This document shows positions 26,452-36,986 of a stretch of 60,229 nt of DNA, piece after piece. The stretch is taken from positions 1 through 60,229 of the forward strand of contig JACKAK010000013.1 in the NCBI GenBank assembly GCA_020635115.1, given 5' to 3'. The DNA comes from Halobacteriovoraceae bacterium. GTDB taxonomy: Bacteria; Bdellovibrionota; Bacteriovoracia; Bacteriovoracales; Bacteriovoracaceae. The translations under genes and the position numbers were made by a program. How positions within the stretch are numbered: position 1 is the first letter of the stretch; each line of letters begins with the position of its first letter. A model generated the notes under the pieces. It saw only the letters and a list, made by a program, of their open reading frames with translations, did not search any database and was not told the origin of the DNA.

Positions 26452-29099
26452 TGACAACTTGGACAATACACACATATGGGACAGGTGATTATTTAAGATT
26501 TGTCTTTAACGGTGTCGCAGCGATAATGGGTGAAGATAATTATTTTGTTCTTTTAAAAACCTCTGCAATCGTTGGACTATTATCAATTCTTATTACATCG
26601 GCCTTCAAACAAGGAAGATCAAACTACACAAGTGTTCTAATGGTAATGGCCTTTTATATGGCCGTCGTCATCCCTAAAGTTAATATTGAAATTAAAGACG
26701 AAATTGTTCCTGGGAACTCAGCAATTGTTAGCAATATTCCCGTCGGACTTGGTGTCCCGGCCGCAGCTTTTAGCAAACTAGGATTTTGGCTTACTAAAGG
26801 ATTTGAAACAGTCTTCTCCCTCCCCCATCAAATTAAATATTCTGGCAATGGTTTACTATTTGCTCAAAAACTTGTGGAGGAATCCACTCGGTTTGTTATA
26901 ACTGATCCTAGATTATCATCAAATTTTTCTGAATTTTGGAAAGGATGTGTCTATTATGATCTTTTCTTAGGATTATATACCTGGACAGAGATTTTAAAGT
27001 CTGATGATCTTTCTAGTTTTATTTCTCAAAAAACATCTCAAACAAGAGGATTTACTTACGAAAACCATGATGGATCTAGATCAATTGTGACTTGTAGGGT
27101 TGCTTACAATGATCTTCTAATGAAAGACCTTGAAAATGAAATAAAAATGGCCCAGCGAATTCATGGGATGCGAATTGTTCCCAATAAAAAAACGGTCAAT
27201 GATACAATTGCAGAGTTTTCAACATCTATGCCTATTGCCTATCAATATTTGACAGGTATTTCTAAATCCAATTCTCAAATCATGTCTCAAAATATACTTG
27301 CTAACAGCTTTAGACGTGGTTTCATGAACTTTGCAAGTAACGTAGACGCTTCTGCCGCAGCGGAAGACTTTGCCTTGGCAAAGGCCGAGGCCAGTAGAAA
27401 AACAACGTTCAATACACTTGGGAAAATAGCTAAAAAGCACCTTCCAGAGCTTCAGGGAATATTTGAGGCCTTCATTTACTCTATTTTCACCATTGTTGTT
27501 ATGCTCGCAATGCTACCAGTTACAACAAAAGTTTTCTCCTATTATACATTCGCACTCATGTGGATTAATTTATGGCCTCCTCTTTATGCAATCATAAATT
27601 TTTGTATTAACTATTTTAGCCAAAAAGCATCAACTGCCGTTGTTGCTCAGTCCGGCCAGGCATTTTCAACGGGAATAAGCCTTATGACTTCTACCGGCCT
27701 AGGAAATGTTCTGTCCGACTATGCTGCTGTTGCTGGTTACTTCTCTCTAAGTATTCCAATGATATCCTTTATGATTCTTAATAAGTCTGGAGGAATGATG
27801 GCGTCAATGGCCAGTAGACTAATGGAAGGATACGACGGCCCCGTATCTAAGGCTGCTGAGGATTCTACATCAGGAAATATTCAACTAGGCCAAATGTCCT
27901 ATGACAACCAAACTGCTTTTCAAGCTAATGAAGCCCCTTCCTATAACTCTGGGTATACTAAAAACACAGATCATGATGGTTTCAGTACAACCTCTACATC
28001 AAACGGTGAATATATCAATGCTCCTATGTCCTCTACTCCAGCAAACGTTTCTTGGAGCGAGATGACATCTAATACTCTATCCAAACAACAAAGTGAGGCT
28101 GAACAACTTGCAGCAACTTCTTCTAGTGATACTTTGAACTCTTTAGGTATTGCCCAAAATGAAATCAACTCAAAAATAAACTCATTAAATGAAAATAGAT
28201 CAAATAGTAATTCATGGAGTGAAAATGATTCTAAATCACTATCTGAAATTACAAATGAATCCGAAAGAATTGTAAATGATGTATCAAAACGAATTGGACA
28301 CACCTACAGTGATGTAGATAATTTAATGGGTGAAATTAGCGGAATGGCAAGTGTATCAGGAGGTTTAAAAGTACCTTTAACAAATACTGGTGCCGAACTT
28401 AGGGCCCAATTAAGCGCACGTTACAATAAAAGCTACAACTGGATATCTGATGAAAATCTAAACAAGGTTCACAACGCAATGACCAGCTCTGAATATATTT
28501 CTGCGATGAGAGACGAGGCCAATACTATCAATAACCTAATGGCAAAGTATGATAAGTCATTTTTAGAAAGCGAATCAAAGAATTTAAATAACACTGTTAA
28601 CAATCTGGAAAGTGCATCTATGAGAAAAAGTGAAGCATTCTCTAAACTAAGTAATATTAGCAATATCACATCCAATATTAAATCATTTCAATCTGCAATA
28701 AGCATAAAAGGCGATGACGGTTTTATGAGTTGGTTATCAGACAAGGGCTTTTCCAACAATGATATAAAAACTCTTTATTCCAATGTAAACAAAGGAAACA
28801 TTGGAGCAAAAAATGAGCATTCAATGATCAAGCAAGAATATATAAAATCATATACTGATAATTTTAATTCAAATGATTTTAAAATTTTAAAAATGATATT
28901 GAAAAGAACTATGAATCAAATAGAAACAACTTAAGCTCAAAAAGCAATTCACAAAGATATAATCGACAATACCGGATATAATGAATTAGTTGATCGAAAA
29001 AAATCTAAGCATGGATCTTTTTCCAAATTTTTAGAAACTAAAAACGCAATTACTAATGAACGCAATATTTTAAACAAAGAAATATCAGATAAATTTTAA
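26451..29099 (+). CDS. traG: TraG, with an in-frame stop before its apparent end
   Basis: The frame gives 827 aa to TAA at 28932, then 54 further sense codons in the same frame to a second TAA at 29097. The N-terminal part has four or five membrane segments (residues 35-60, 340-375, 400-470) as in TraG_N. The rest is a Ser/Asn-rich helical periplasmic part. F TraG is 938 aa, so the longer form (about 882) fits better, suggesting a recent nonsense mutation that removes the tail. Function: mating-pair stabilisation and entry exclusion. Confidence 0.88.
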
Positions 29100-29688
29100 C
29101 AAGGATCGTTTATGAACTATTACACTATGATCGTTTATTCTTTTTACGTACATTTTTTTTATCACACCAAGCTATTCCTATTGGTTTGATATTTAAAATC
29201 TTGAAACCGCCACAAAGACTCTAGCTTTGAAATCATTGATAATGAGATAAAACTTTTTATGTGACATGCATGCATTAAACAAAAAAATTATTTTAAGAAA
29301 ATTCAATACTCGAGAAATGTTATCATTAAGCGGACTTGCCCCCTCATGGTTCAACATGGAATGAAATGGATAATCCTCAAAAAAGGAGATGAGCTGCATG
29401 TAAATGAAAATGAACGAGCAAATTATTGTCAGCAAAGACCTACCCTTTAGAAATGTTCAAAAAAATAACAAGTACATGATTTGTAATGAATTAAAAAGAT
29501 AACAATCTCCTCCATAGTTATGTCTTTCAAAAAGAAGCGACATCGATAAAAAAAAAAAAATGGTATGACATGAATTTTAATGAAGAAAAATTGCCCTCTG
29601 CTCTAATGTATTCAAAAAATCAAGACCAATCACCTGGGAAGAAGAAAAGGAAATTTGAGAGCGTAAAAAAAGAGCAAGAATTGATAAA
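29100..29688 (+). other. Gene-poor stretch after traG
   Basis: AT-rich. A direct repeat GATCGTTTAT occurs at 29104 and 29129. A 32-codon frame at 29404-29502 lacks a well-placed RBS. A frame from 29570 (MNFNEEKLPSALMYSKNQDQ) may be the front of the next gene, cut off by frame changes in A-runs. I see no convincing functional gene. Confidence 0.4.
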
Positions 29689-30120
29689 ATGCTTAAAAGT
29701 TTCGATGAAAGTGAAATCAGATTTCAAAAAAAGGTTGCTCAATTTAATGAAGAGTTTAAGGCGACGGTAGAGAGGATTTCGTCCAAATCTAAAAACTTCA
29801 ACATTGAATTTAAAGAGAGCAAAGAAAAGTTTAAAGAAAAAAATATTGCAATTCTAGAAGATATTGAAAAAAGCTATAAGAAAAAGCATAAAATGAAAGA
29901 AATTGCAGATTCATTTGCTTACGTTTTTTCTTATGGTGTATTTGGTACAAAAAATAAATGTACCATCCCTTCTATATGCGACGAGAGTCTCTCTCGAACT
30001 GAACGATTTATGAACTTTTTCAAAGAAATGAACGCTGAAGATGAAAAAATTCAAAAGCAAAGAGATAAAGAGTTCACAGAAGATATAAAAAATCGAATTG
30101 AGAGAATTAAACAACTTTAG
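29689..30120 (+). CDS. Helical coiled-coil protein, possibly 5'-truncated
   Basis: 143 aa, almost entirely charged helix (KSFDESEIRFQKKVAQFNEEF onwards), with one hydrophobic patch (FAYVFSYGVFG) near the middle. No strong RBS before 29689. Upstream codons in this frame (ITWEEEKEI) look coding but are broken by a TGA, so the true gene may have started at 29570 and lost its frame twice. Function unknown. Confidence 0.5.
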   Translation: MLKSFDESEIRFQKKVAQFNEEFKATVERISSKSKNFNIEFKESKEKFKEKNIAILEDIEKSYKKKHKMKEIADSFAYVFSYGVFGTKNKCTIPSICDESLSRTERFMNFFKEMNAEDEKIQKQRDKEFTEDIKNRIERIKQL

Positions 30121-30135
30121 TATTGGGGCCATATC

Positions 30136-30477
30136 ATGACAAAATTCTACACATCAGTCCTTCTTGTGATTTTTAGTTATAATCTATACTCGAGCGTAAA
30201 GACGATTGAAGTCGACAAGCTTAAATGTTTCAAACTAAGAAATGTCGAAAATGTCGAAATCAGACAATCAAAAAACTGGTATGGCTTTTCTTATCAAATT
30301 ACCAAAAAAGATTGTAAAACAGATGGGTCAAATAAGCTCATATTCCAAATTAATTCTGGAAAAAATATTCAAGTCACAAATCTACCAAAATCAAAAGGTG
30401 GACAAACTCACGTAAGAATTACCTACAAAAGCAATTCAATTGTAAATGATCACATTATAACAGTGAGAGAAATCTAA
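30136..30477 (+). CDS. Small secreted protein, paralogue of the gene at 10497
   Basis: 113 aa. Signal peptide MTKFYTSVLLVIFSYNLYS, then the same blocks as its relative: LKCFKLRNVENVEIRQS, NWYGFSYQIT, RITYKSNSIVNDHIITVREI. About half the residues are identical. It is encoded directly before traI, 1 nt from its start. Confidence 0.75.
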   Translation: MTKFYTSVLLVIFSYNLYSSVKTIEVDKLKCFKLRNVENVEIRQSKNWYGFSYQITKKDCKTDGSNKLIFQINSGKNIQVTNLPKSKGGQTHVRITYKSNSIVNDHIITVREI

Positions 30478-30478
30478 T

Positions 30479-33334
30479 ATGATGACCATGAAGACTATAT
30501 CTGGAGCGAAGGCCGGAGTTGACTATTATAAAAGTGCCTCTGGGGAGTACTACGACAAAGACTCCCAAATATCTGTCTGGCAGGGAAAAATCGCAAAAGA
30601 TTTCGGGCTTGACGGTGAAATAATTAATTTTGATACCTTTGAAAACTTCTCAAAGGGCCTCTCACCTATCGGCGAGGCCCTTGTGAGAAGTGCTGGGTCT
30701 GAAAATCATCGAGTTGGATTTGACTTAACCTTTTCGGCCCCTAAAAGCGTGTCTGTCCTCTCTCTTCACGACCCTAAAATCCGTGAGCAAATGGCCCTAT
30801 CTGTCGAGAAAACTCTTAATTGGGTGGAGAAAACATATCCACAAAGTAGGTACAAGCTTGATGGCAACACATGGTTTAAAAATACCTCTTCACTAATTGC
30901 TGCAAAATTTGAACACATGTCCAACAGAAATGGTGAACCTGACCTGCATATACATTCTGTCATCATGAACCTGACCAAAGACTCTGAGGGGCAATACAGG
31001 ACTTTTAGAAACGAAAAAATCTATATTGATCAAAAAACTATTGGGCAAGTATTTAGAAATTACCTGGCCAAAGATCTCCAAAAAATTGGCTACAGCGTCG
31101 AAGTAACCAGCAGGAAGGAGGGATTTTTTGAAATTAAGGGAGTTTCAAGAGAAATTATCGACGACCTTTCGAGTCGTAGTAAAGAAACAGAAATCGCAAA
31201 AGAAGAGCTGATAAAAAAGTATCCAAACGCATCAAAGGCCAAGATTGATGAAATGGCCGGACTAAATTCACGATTAAATAAAGTTAATTTTTCAATCGAT
31301 CAGATTAAAGAATTCTCCGAGAAGGTTCTCAGTAAGCACAAAACCAATCTGGAAATGCTTTGCGAAAATGCCAGAAATTTTAAAGAAAAACCTGAATATA
31401 AACAATCAGCAAAAGAAGTCATAAAAACAGCTATAAAGGCCGTTGAAATCAACCAAAGTGCTTGGCGAGAAGAAGATGTGATAAAGGCGGCCTCTAAATT
31501 GTCACTAACTGAATATGATCTGGATGATCTTAAAGAAGGCCTTAAAGACGCCAGAAAATCAAAGAATATGAACTTAGTTGGTGAGAAATTCACCGCTAAA
31601 GGAAATTTTAAATATTATTCCTCCCCTGAAATGATCAAAGCGGAAAAAGAAATCAAAGAGATTATTCATTCAGGTAAAAATAGATCCGAAATTTTTATGA
31701 GCAATATAAACATAGAAAATGAACTCCATAAAATTGAAAAAGATGGAATTTATTTTGAAAAGGGTCAAAAAGAGTCCTTCAAATTCATTCTAAAAGAGAA
31801 AGATCAGTTTATTGGTGTCCAGGGTGACGCAGGAACTGGAAAGACTTTTATGGTGAATTACGTGCGCTCAGTAATGGAGCAGAAAGGGGTTAATGTTATC
31901 GGCCTGGCCCCAACAGGAAAGGCCGCGGATGGCCTAAAAACTGACGCCAATATAAAGGACTCGCGAACAATTGACTCTTTTCTACTTAAAAATAAAGAAG
32001 ATTTAAGAAATGGAAATCTGCCCAAAAAGGAGCTTTGGGTTGTGGATGAAGCCGGAATGATTAGCTCAAAAAAAATGAATAACCTTTTAAAAATTGCTCA
32101 AAAAAGAGATGCAAAAGTTGTTCTAATTGGCGACATAAAGCAATTTGAAAGTATCGAACAGGGAAAAATATTTTCTGACCTACAGAAATCTGGTGTTTTT
32201 AAATTCTCTGAAATGAAAGATGTAATCCGACAAAAAACAGAAATTACAAGATGTGTCGTTAGCAATTTTAATAACTATTTTGATCATGGAAAAAAACCGG
32301 TTTTTCTTCAAAATGCATTCAATGCCCTCAAAAATGAAAATCTGATTGCCCAAAGTAGCAATTGGGAAAATCACATCGAAGAAATAAAAAACGAATATAT
32401 TACGACGATTAAAGAAAACAAAAGTGCCGCAATATTAGTGGCCACAAACAAAGAAAGAATTGAGTTAAATGAATCAATTCGATCAGATTTGAAAGATTTT
32501 GGAAAAATAGAAAAAAAAGATGTGAGTTTTTCAATCCACTCCTCTCTAGGACTTTCCGGCGTGGCCTCTCAACATGCTGACGAGTACAAGGTCGGACAAG
32601 TAGTTTTTACTGAACAAAATGTCGGTGGAATTAGAAAAGGAATTCAAGGGAAAATTGTTTCCGTTAGCCCATTAAACAACTCTATCAACATTAAATACTT
32701 TGAACCAAATGAGAAGAAATTTCTAAATTCATCTATTGATCTTGGCCAAAAAGACACACTAAAAGCTTTAAAAGTTTTTAACGTTGAGGACAGAAATTTT
32801 TCAGTTGGCGATAAAATCATTCTCTTAAAGAATGATTCAAAGATTGGAATTCAAAATGGCCAAACGGGTCAAATTACAAATCTCAAAGATAATGGAGACT
32901 GCCAAGTAAACATAAATAACAAAATTGTCTCATTCAATTTGGCACTAAATGGAAACACTCCCTACAATTATATTGATCATGCATACGCCCTCACCGACTA
33001 CAAATCTCAGGGTGATACTTTCGATAAACTCATTTGGAGTGTTAGCTCCGACAGAACCAATTTTAATGCTGGATATGTCGCTACAACAAGAACCAAAGAA
33101 TCTATAAAAATATTTACGGATGACGCTGAAAAGCTAGAAAAAAGCGTTGCGAACTTGAGCAATAAAGTTTCCACACTTGAATTTGAGAATAAAAAAAATA
33201 ATCGAGTTTTTGACGCTTTCTATGCTCATTTTGAGCCAAATAAGAACGCTGAACAGTTAGATATGAGTTCATCAAAAAATGATGAACTCAGGCCTTTGCG
33301 AGACCACTCAGGGCCTGAAATGGATATGCTTTAG
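30479..33334 (+). CDS. traI: MobF relaxase-helicase TraI (TrwC-like)
   Basis: 951 aa, close to TrwC (966) and far shorter than F TraI. The relaxase domain spans about residues 1-300. Tyr16/17 and Tyr24/25 match the two catalytic tyrosine positions of TrwC, and the metal-binding His triad is EHMSN plus DLHIHSVIMN near residue 155. The helicase part has Walker A GVQGDAGTGKTF near 449, VVDEAGM near 520 and a final DHAYALTDYKSQGDTFD motif. It nicks oriT and unwinds the strand for transfer. Confidence 0.95.
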   Translation: MMTMKTISGAKAGVDYYKSASGEYYDKDSQISVWQGKIAKDFGLDGEIINFDTFENFSKGLSPIGEALVRSAGSENHRVGFDLTFSAPKSVSVLSLHDPKIREQMALSVEKTLNWVEKTYPQSRYKLDGNTWFKNTSSLIAAKFEHMSNRNGEPDLHIHSVIMNLTKDSEGQYRTFRNEKIYIDQKTIGQVFRNYLAKDLQKIGYSVEVTSRKEGFFEIKGVSREIIDDLSSRSKETEIAKEELIKKYPNASKAKIDEMAGLNSRLNKVNFSIDQIKEFSEKVLSKHKTNLEMLCENARNFKEKPEYKQSAKEVIKTAIKAVEINQSAWREEDVIKAASKLSLTEYDLDDLKEGLKDARKSKNMNLVGEKFTAKGNFKYYSSPEMIKAEKEIKEIIHSGKNRSEIFMSNINIENELHKIEKDGIYFEKGQKESFKFILKEKDQFIGVQGDAGTGKTFMVNYVRSVMEQKGVNVIGLAPTGKAADGLKTDANIKDSRTIDSFLLKNKEDLRNGNLPKKELWVVDEAGMISSKKMNNLLKIAQKRDAKVVLIGDIKQFESIEQGKIFSDLQKSGVFKFSEMKDVIRQKTEITRCVVSNFNNYFDHGKKPVFLQNAFNALKNENLIAQSSNWENHIEEIKNEYITTIKENKSAAILVATNKERIELNESIRSDLKDFGKIEKKDVSFSIHSSLGLSGVASQHADEYKVGQVVFTEQNVGGIRKGIQGKIVSVSPLNNSINIKYFEPNEKKFLNSSIDLGQKDTLKALKVFNVEDRNFSVGDKIILLKNDSKIGIQNGQTGQITNLKDNGDCQVNINNKIVSFNLALNGNTPYNYIDHAYALTDYKSQGDTFDKLIWSVSSDRTNFNAGYVATTRTKESIKIFTDDAEKLEKSVANLSNKVSTLEFENKKNNRVFDAFYAHFEPNKNAEQLDMSSSKNDELRPLRDHSGPEMDML

Positions 33335-33387
33335 CGAGGAGGATAGTTCGATGGCATTCGCCGTGCTCTGTTTTAAAAATGTCCACA

Positions 33388-33408
33388 CCCCACCCCCTCG
33401 TGGTGGGG
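33388..33408 (+). terminator. Hairpin after traI
   Basis: CCCCACC pairs with GGTGGGG over a 7-nt loop and is followed by CTGCTTTTCT. It is a likely Rho-independent terminator closing the tra transcript. Confidence 0.65.
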
Positions 33409-33420
33409 CTGCTTTTCTAG

Positions 33421-33550
33421 AAAATCGTATGGCATATTGCCGTACAAATATCTTGAAAGCTAATAATAGTAGTCCTTTGAGAGATTATAGAACGTATATA
33501 CGCAAAAACGCCCACCGTATAGAAAAACGCTATACAAAACCCATATAAAC
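33421..33550 (+). other. Candidate oriT region
   Basis: Between traI and the RHH gene lie three nested palindromes: GTA-T-GGCA-TAT-TGCC-G-TAC at 33427-33445, CGTATATACG at 33493-33502, and GTATAG-7 nt-CTATAC at 33517-33535. oriT often lies next to relaxase and accessory genes and has such inverted repeats before the nick site. The nick position cannot be fixed by eye. Confidence 0.5.
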
Positions 33551-33589
33551 CCAATGATTTCAAAGAGTCCGACAGCACAGGAGATTTAC

Positions 33590-34048
33590 ATGAAAAAGAC
33601 GCAGATAAACATTAAGTTAACAGACGAAGAAAAAGAAATTTTAGAAGAAAACGCTAAAAAAAATAATCAATCTCTAACACAATTTATAATCGATTCGGGT
33701 TTAAAGAATGGAAAAGAGGTAGAACTTTTAGAGCATATTTCAAAAAATTTTGAAACACAAAATGAAATTTTAAATTTAATTTCTGAACTAAAAACTCAAC
33801 AGGAAGAGCAAAGAAAACTTTCATTAGAGATTCAAAATGATCAAAAAAAGCTGCTAGAAATGAGCGACTTTTTTCCTAAATATGTTTTTTCTAACAATTT
33901 TATTCTAAGCAAAATGTTTCGATTTTTGATTGAAAAATATGATCCAAATTCCGAGGGATACAGAAAATACATTCCCAAAGACGAGCACAAAAAGTATGTG
34001 GATGAAACATACAGCCTAATGCACAAAGAAGATCAAGGACTACAGTAA
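33590..34048 (+). CDS. Ribbon-helix-helix relaxosome accessory protein
   Basis: 152 aa from the ATG with CAGGAG ahead. The N-terminus KKTQINIKLTDEEKEILEENAKK, then SLTQFIIDSGL, is a classic ribbon-helix-helix DNA-binding domain. A coiled coil follows (residues 50-100), then a C-terminal part rich in Tyr/Lys. Size and place next to the putative oriT suggest a TrwA/MobC/TraY-type role. It overlaps traD by 1 nt. Confidence 0.75.
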   Translation: MKKTQINIKLTDEEKEILEENAKKNNQSLTQFIIDSGLKNGKEVELLEHISKNFETQNEILNLISELKTQQEEQRKLSLEIQNDQKKLLEMSDFFPKYVFSNNFILSKMFRFLIEKYDPNSEGYRKYIPKDEHKKYVDETYSLMHKEDQGLQ

Positions 34049-35865
34049 TGAGCAACTCAAACGCAAAGGCCTTCAAGGCATTTGAAACATTTTGGACTGA
34101 TTTAAGAATGAAGATCAAAATGATAAGTTATCTTGCAGTTGTAATTGGTGTACTGCAAATTATGGCTAACCTGATTCATTTTATTGGAATGGACGATCAT
34201 ATTGAAAATGCTAAGTCCATCTATCTAAAATGCCATATCGCAAAAATTATCGATACTATCCCCTACTTAAACGAAGAAAAGCACTTTGAAATTGGAGATT
34301 ACTCCTTAACAGCAGGACAATTTTCTCATGCCTATAGAAAACTTTACGGCCACTACAATCTGGAGGTTTTGAAATTTTTCGTGAAGTCTTTTCTAATTTG
34401 GCTCATATTGCCATTTATCCTTTTTGTATTCAAAAGAAAATCTGCTAAGCAGATGGCCGACGTTCATCTTGGAGGAACCGAAGTCATCAGTGAGAAAAAG
34501 TTTTCCAAAAAAATTAAGAAATCAAAGCAAAATATTTCTCTAAACAAGCTAATAAGCATTCCATTTGAATGCGAAAACCGACACTTTTTTGTCATTGGAA
34601 AGCAAGGAGCTGGTAAGTCTCAGGTTTTCTCAAGAGCGATTGATAAAATAATTGAGCGAAAAGAAAAATCTATCATTTATGACTTTAAGGGTGATTATAT
34701 TGCAAAGTTTTATAATCCAGAAACAGATTTGATATTTAATCCACTTGATGAAAGATCATTAGGCTGGTGTCTGTTTAATGAAATTAAAACCAAAGTTGAT
34801 ATTGAAAATATATCATACTCTTATATACCTCCAAGCAACGCTAAAGATCCATTTTGGGATGATGGTGCTAGAGATATTTTCTATTCTGTTCTTTATTATT
34901 GTTGGAAAAACGACAGAAAAACAAACAAAGATGTATTTGAAATATCAAAACTTCCACCTTTAAAGATGGTGAAGTTATTTTCATCAACTGAAGGTTGTGA
35001 GCGTGGAATCCCTCCCCTGCTTGAACCAAAGGTAGCTGCATCAATTAGGTCAGTTTTCTTCCAAAAAGTGAAATCATTAGAATATGCACAAGAAGAACAT
35101 GGAAATTTTTCAATTAAAAAGTGGATAGAAGACGAAACTTTTAGGGGAAGAATATTCATTGTGGGGCAGTCAGAAACGAAAGATATTATAGCTCCCCTAT
35201 TCACTCTTTTCCTTGATATCGCGGCCAAGAAGTTCTTTATGTTGCCAGAGAATTTACAAAGAAGATTGTTCTTTTTTATCGATGAATTTGGAACTTTAAA
35301 GAGAATGAACAATATTCCCGATCTTTTAAAGCTATCTAGATCTTATGGTGGATCAGTATGGCTTGGAATCCAAGATACGGGACAAATTAAAGATATCTAT
35401 GGATACGAGACAACTAAAACGATTATAGGAAACTGTGCAAACTCTATTATTCTTGGAGTTGAAGAACCAGATGACGCTGAATATCTTTCAAAAAAGATTT
35501 CAGATAAAAAGATACAGACCATGAAGGAGAATCTCTCTTTTGGTGTTGAGGACTACAAGGACGGCCACTCGCTAGGAGTTAATGATAAAACAGAACGAGC
35601 AGTATTGGCCTCTGAAATACTTCGTCTCTCTGACCTTAGCTTTTACCTAAAGCTTTCAACAATTGCTGAATATACGCTCACAAAGGTTAACTTTAGAAAG
35701 TTTGAAGAAAGACAGACTTCTTTCATTCAAAGGAATGTTTTTGTGACTAGCGAAGAAGACAGAAATGACGAGTCTGATAGTGATGAATACCCAGATATGA
35801 GCAAAGAGATCGAGAAAGTGATTGCTCAGAAAGATGAAGCCGAATTTGAGAGAGATTTTCGATGA
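34048..35865 (+). CDS. traD: Type IV coupling protein TraD
   Basis: 605 aa. Two N-terminal membrane helices (residues 24-45 and 110-132), Walker A VIGKQGAGKSQVF near 190, Walker B FFFIDEFGTLKRM near 408, and the LSRSYGGSVWLGIQD block after it. An acidic tail (EEDRNDESDSDEYPD) may contact the relaxosome. It pumps the relaxase-DNA complex into the channel. It overlaps the downstream frame at ATGA. Confidence 0.94.
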   Translation: MSNSNAKAFKAFETFWTDLRMKIKMISYLAVVIGVLQIMANLIHFIGMDDHIENAKSIYLKCHIAKIIDTIPYLNEEKHFEIGDYSLTAGQFSHAYRKLYGHYNLEVLKFFVKSFLIWLILPFILFVFKRKSAKQMADVHLGGTEVISEKKFSKKIKKSKQNISLNKLISIPFECENRHFFVIGKQGAGKSQVFSRAIDKIIERKEKSIIYDFKGDYIAKFYNPETDLIFNPLDERSLGWCLFNEIKTKVDIENISYSYIPPSNAKDPFWDDGARDIFYSVLYYCWKNDRKTNKDVFEISKLPPLKMVKLFSSTEGCERGIPPLLEPKVAASIRSVFFQKVKSLEYAQEEHGNFSIKKWIEDETFRGRIFIVGQSETKDIIAPLFTLFLDIAAKKFFMLPENLQRRLFFFIDEFGTLKRMNNIPDLLKLSRSYGGSVWLGIQDTGQIKDIYGYETTKTIIGNCANSIILGVEEPDDAEYLSKKISDKKIQTMKENLSFGVEDYKDGHSLGVNDKTERAVLASEILRLSDLSFYLKLSTIAEYTLTKVNFRKFEERQTSFIQRNVFVTSEEDRNDESDSDEYPDMSKEIEKVIAQKDEAEFERDFR

Positions 35866-35964
35866 ACTGTCATATGCGAAACAACTCTATAATGGATTAC
35901 CTGTCATTTCCCAAAATTCTTGCAAAAAATTTTATCAAACCGACTTGTGAACACCGACTAAGGC

Positions 35965-35993
35965 TTGACATGAACATCTTTAATCGGTTTAAT
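35965..35993 (+). promoter_or_regulatory. Sigma70-like promoter of parA
   Basis: TTGACA at 35965-35970, a 17-bp spacer and TTTAAT at 35988-35993, 36 nt before the parA start at 36030. It supports 36030 as the real start and separate transcription from the tra genes. Confidence 0.65.
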
Positions 35994-36029
35994 TGTTTAT
36001 ATAGTAACTATCATCATAGGGTTAAAGGA

Positions 36030-36986
36030 ATGATCACTGCAACACAACTAAGAAATGCCAAGGGATTAAAGTCTAACGAGAGCATACTACAGTTTTTAAG
36101 TTCTCTAGATAATCCTGACAATTTGTCGCACAACAGGGGTCGTCAAAAAATTCTTGAACCTGAATTTTTTCAACAATATCTGAGATCAAGTAGAAAGAAT
36201 CCAATCGGAGATGTGCGCAATAAGGTACTTTCTGTTGCGAACAATAAGGGTGGCGTCGGAAAAACCAGCGTCACGGCCTTAATTGCATATAAAACTGCAA
36301 ATATGGGCTTTAAAACTGTTGTTATAGATAGCGACCCTCAGGCAAACCTGACGAATTACATATTGGGGGAAGGTTTTGAGTCTCAATACACTTTATACGA
36401 CATTCTAAAAGGTGAATGCACAATTAAGGAAGCACTGGTAAAGGTAAATGACTACTTATACATACTCCCCTCTGGCCTAGATAATGAATTTATTCATGAA
36501 GCGGTTTCAGCTGTTGCTTTGCCAAGGGCCATCAAGTCACAGGTCATTGATAAAACTGAAGCTGACTTATTTTTAATTGACACAAATCCAAGTCTTTCAG
36601 ATATGAATCTTGCGATTCATTCAATAGCGGACATTGTACTTACAATAATAAACAATGATTCCAGTTCAGTTAAAGGGCTTAAGCATGTCTTATCTAAACT
36701 CGATCTTCTTGGTTATACCGGCAATGTAAAAGCTATTTTCAACAAAATTGACGGAAGAGAAAAGCTAGATCAAGCAATCAGTCGAATTTCACCTCTTTTT
36801 GAAAATCATATTTTTAGTGTAAGTGAAAAGTTTATTAGAGTTGATAGAGAGATCAAAAACGCCCAATATAATAAAAATGGAGCAGAATCTCATATAAATA
36901 TAGATGCTAAATGCCAGACTGATTCGCTTGCTGTCGCACTTGAAATACTATCAGATCTATCTTCGGACGAAAGGGTTGTACAATGA
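36030..36986 (+). CDS. parA: ParA partition ATPase
   Basis: 318 aa from the ATG at 36030, which has AAAGGA ahead and a promoter upstream; the frame is open to 35862 but would run over that promoter. Deviant Walker A NNKGGVGKTSV near residue 75, VVIDSDPQANLT, and LFLIDTNPSLSDMN. A short N-terminal helical part (TATQLRNAKGLKSNESI) may be DNA-binding. It overlaps the next gene by 4 nt. Confidence 0.92.
   Translation: MITATQLRNAKGLKSNESILQFLSSLDNPDNLSHNRGRQKILEPEFFQQYLRSSRKNPIGDVRNKVLSVANNKGGVGKTSVTALIAYKTANMGFKTVVIDSDPQANLTNYILGEGFESQYTLYDILKGECTIKEALVKVNDYLYILPSGLDNEFIHEAVSAVALPRAIKSQVIDKTEADLFLIDTNPSLSDMNLAIHSIADIVLTIINNDSSSVKGLKHVLSKLDLLGYTGNVKAIFNKIDGREKLDQAISRISPLFENHIFSVSEKFIRVDREIKNAQYNKNGAESHINIDAKCQTDSLAVALEILSDLSSDERVVQ

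Noticed and set aside
29193..29435. Minus-strand 80-codon frame after traG
   Set aside because: No RBS, no neighbours in that direction; an AT-rich chance frame.
33351..33548. 65-codon frame with a strong GGAGG site after traI
   Set aside because: It runs through the traI terminator hairpin and the putative oriT palindromes, and the residues look random. A real small gene is not excluded.
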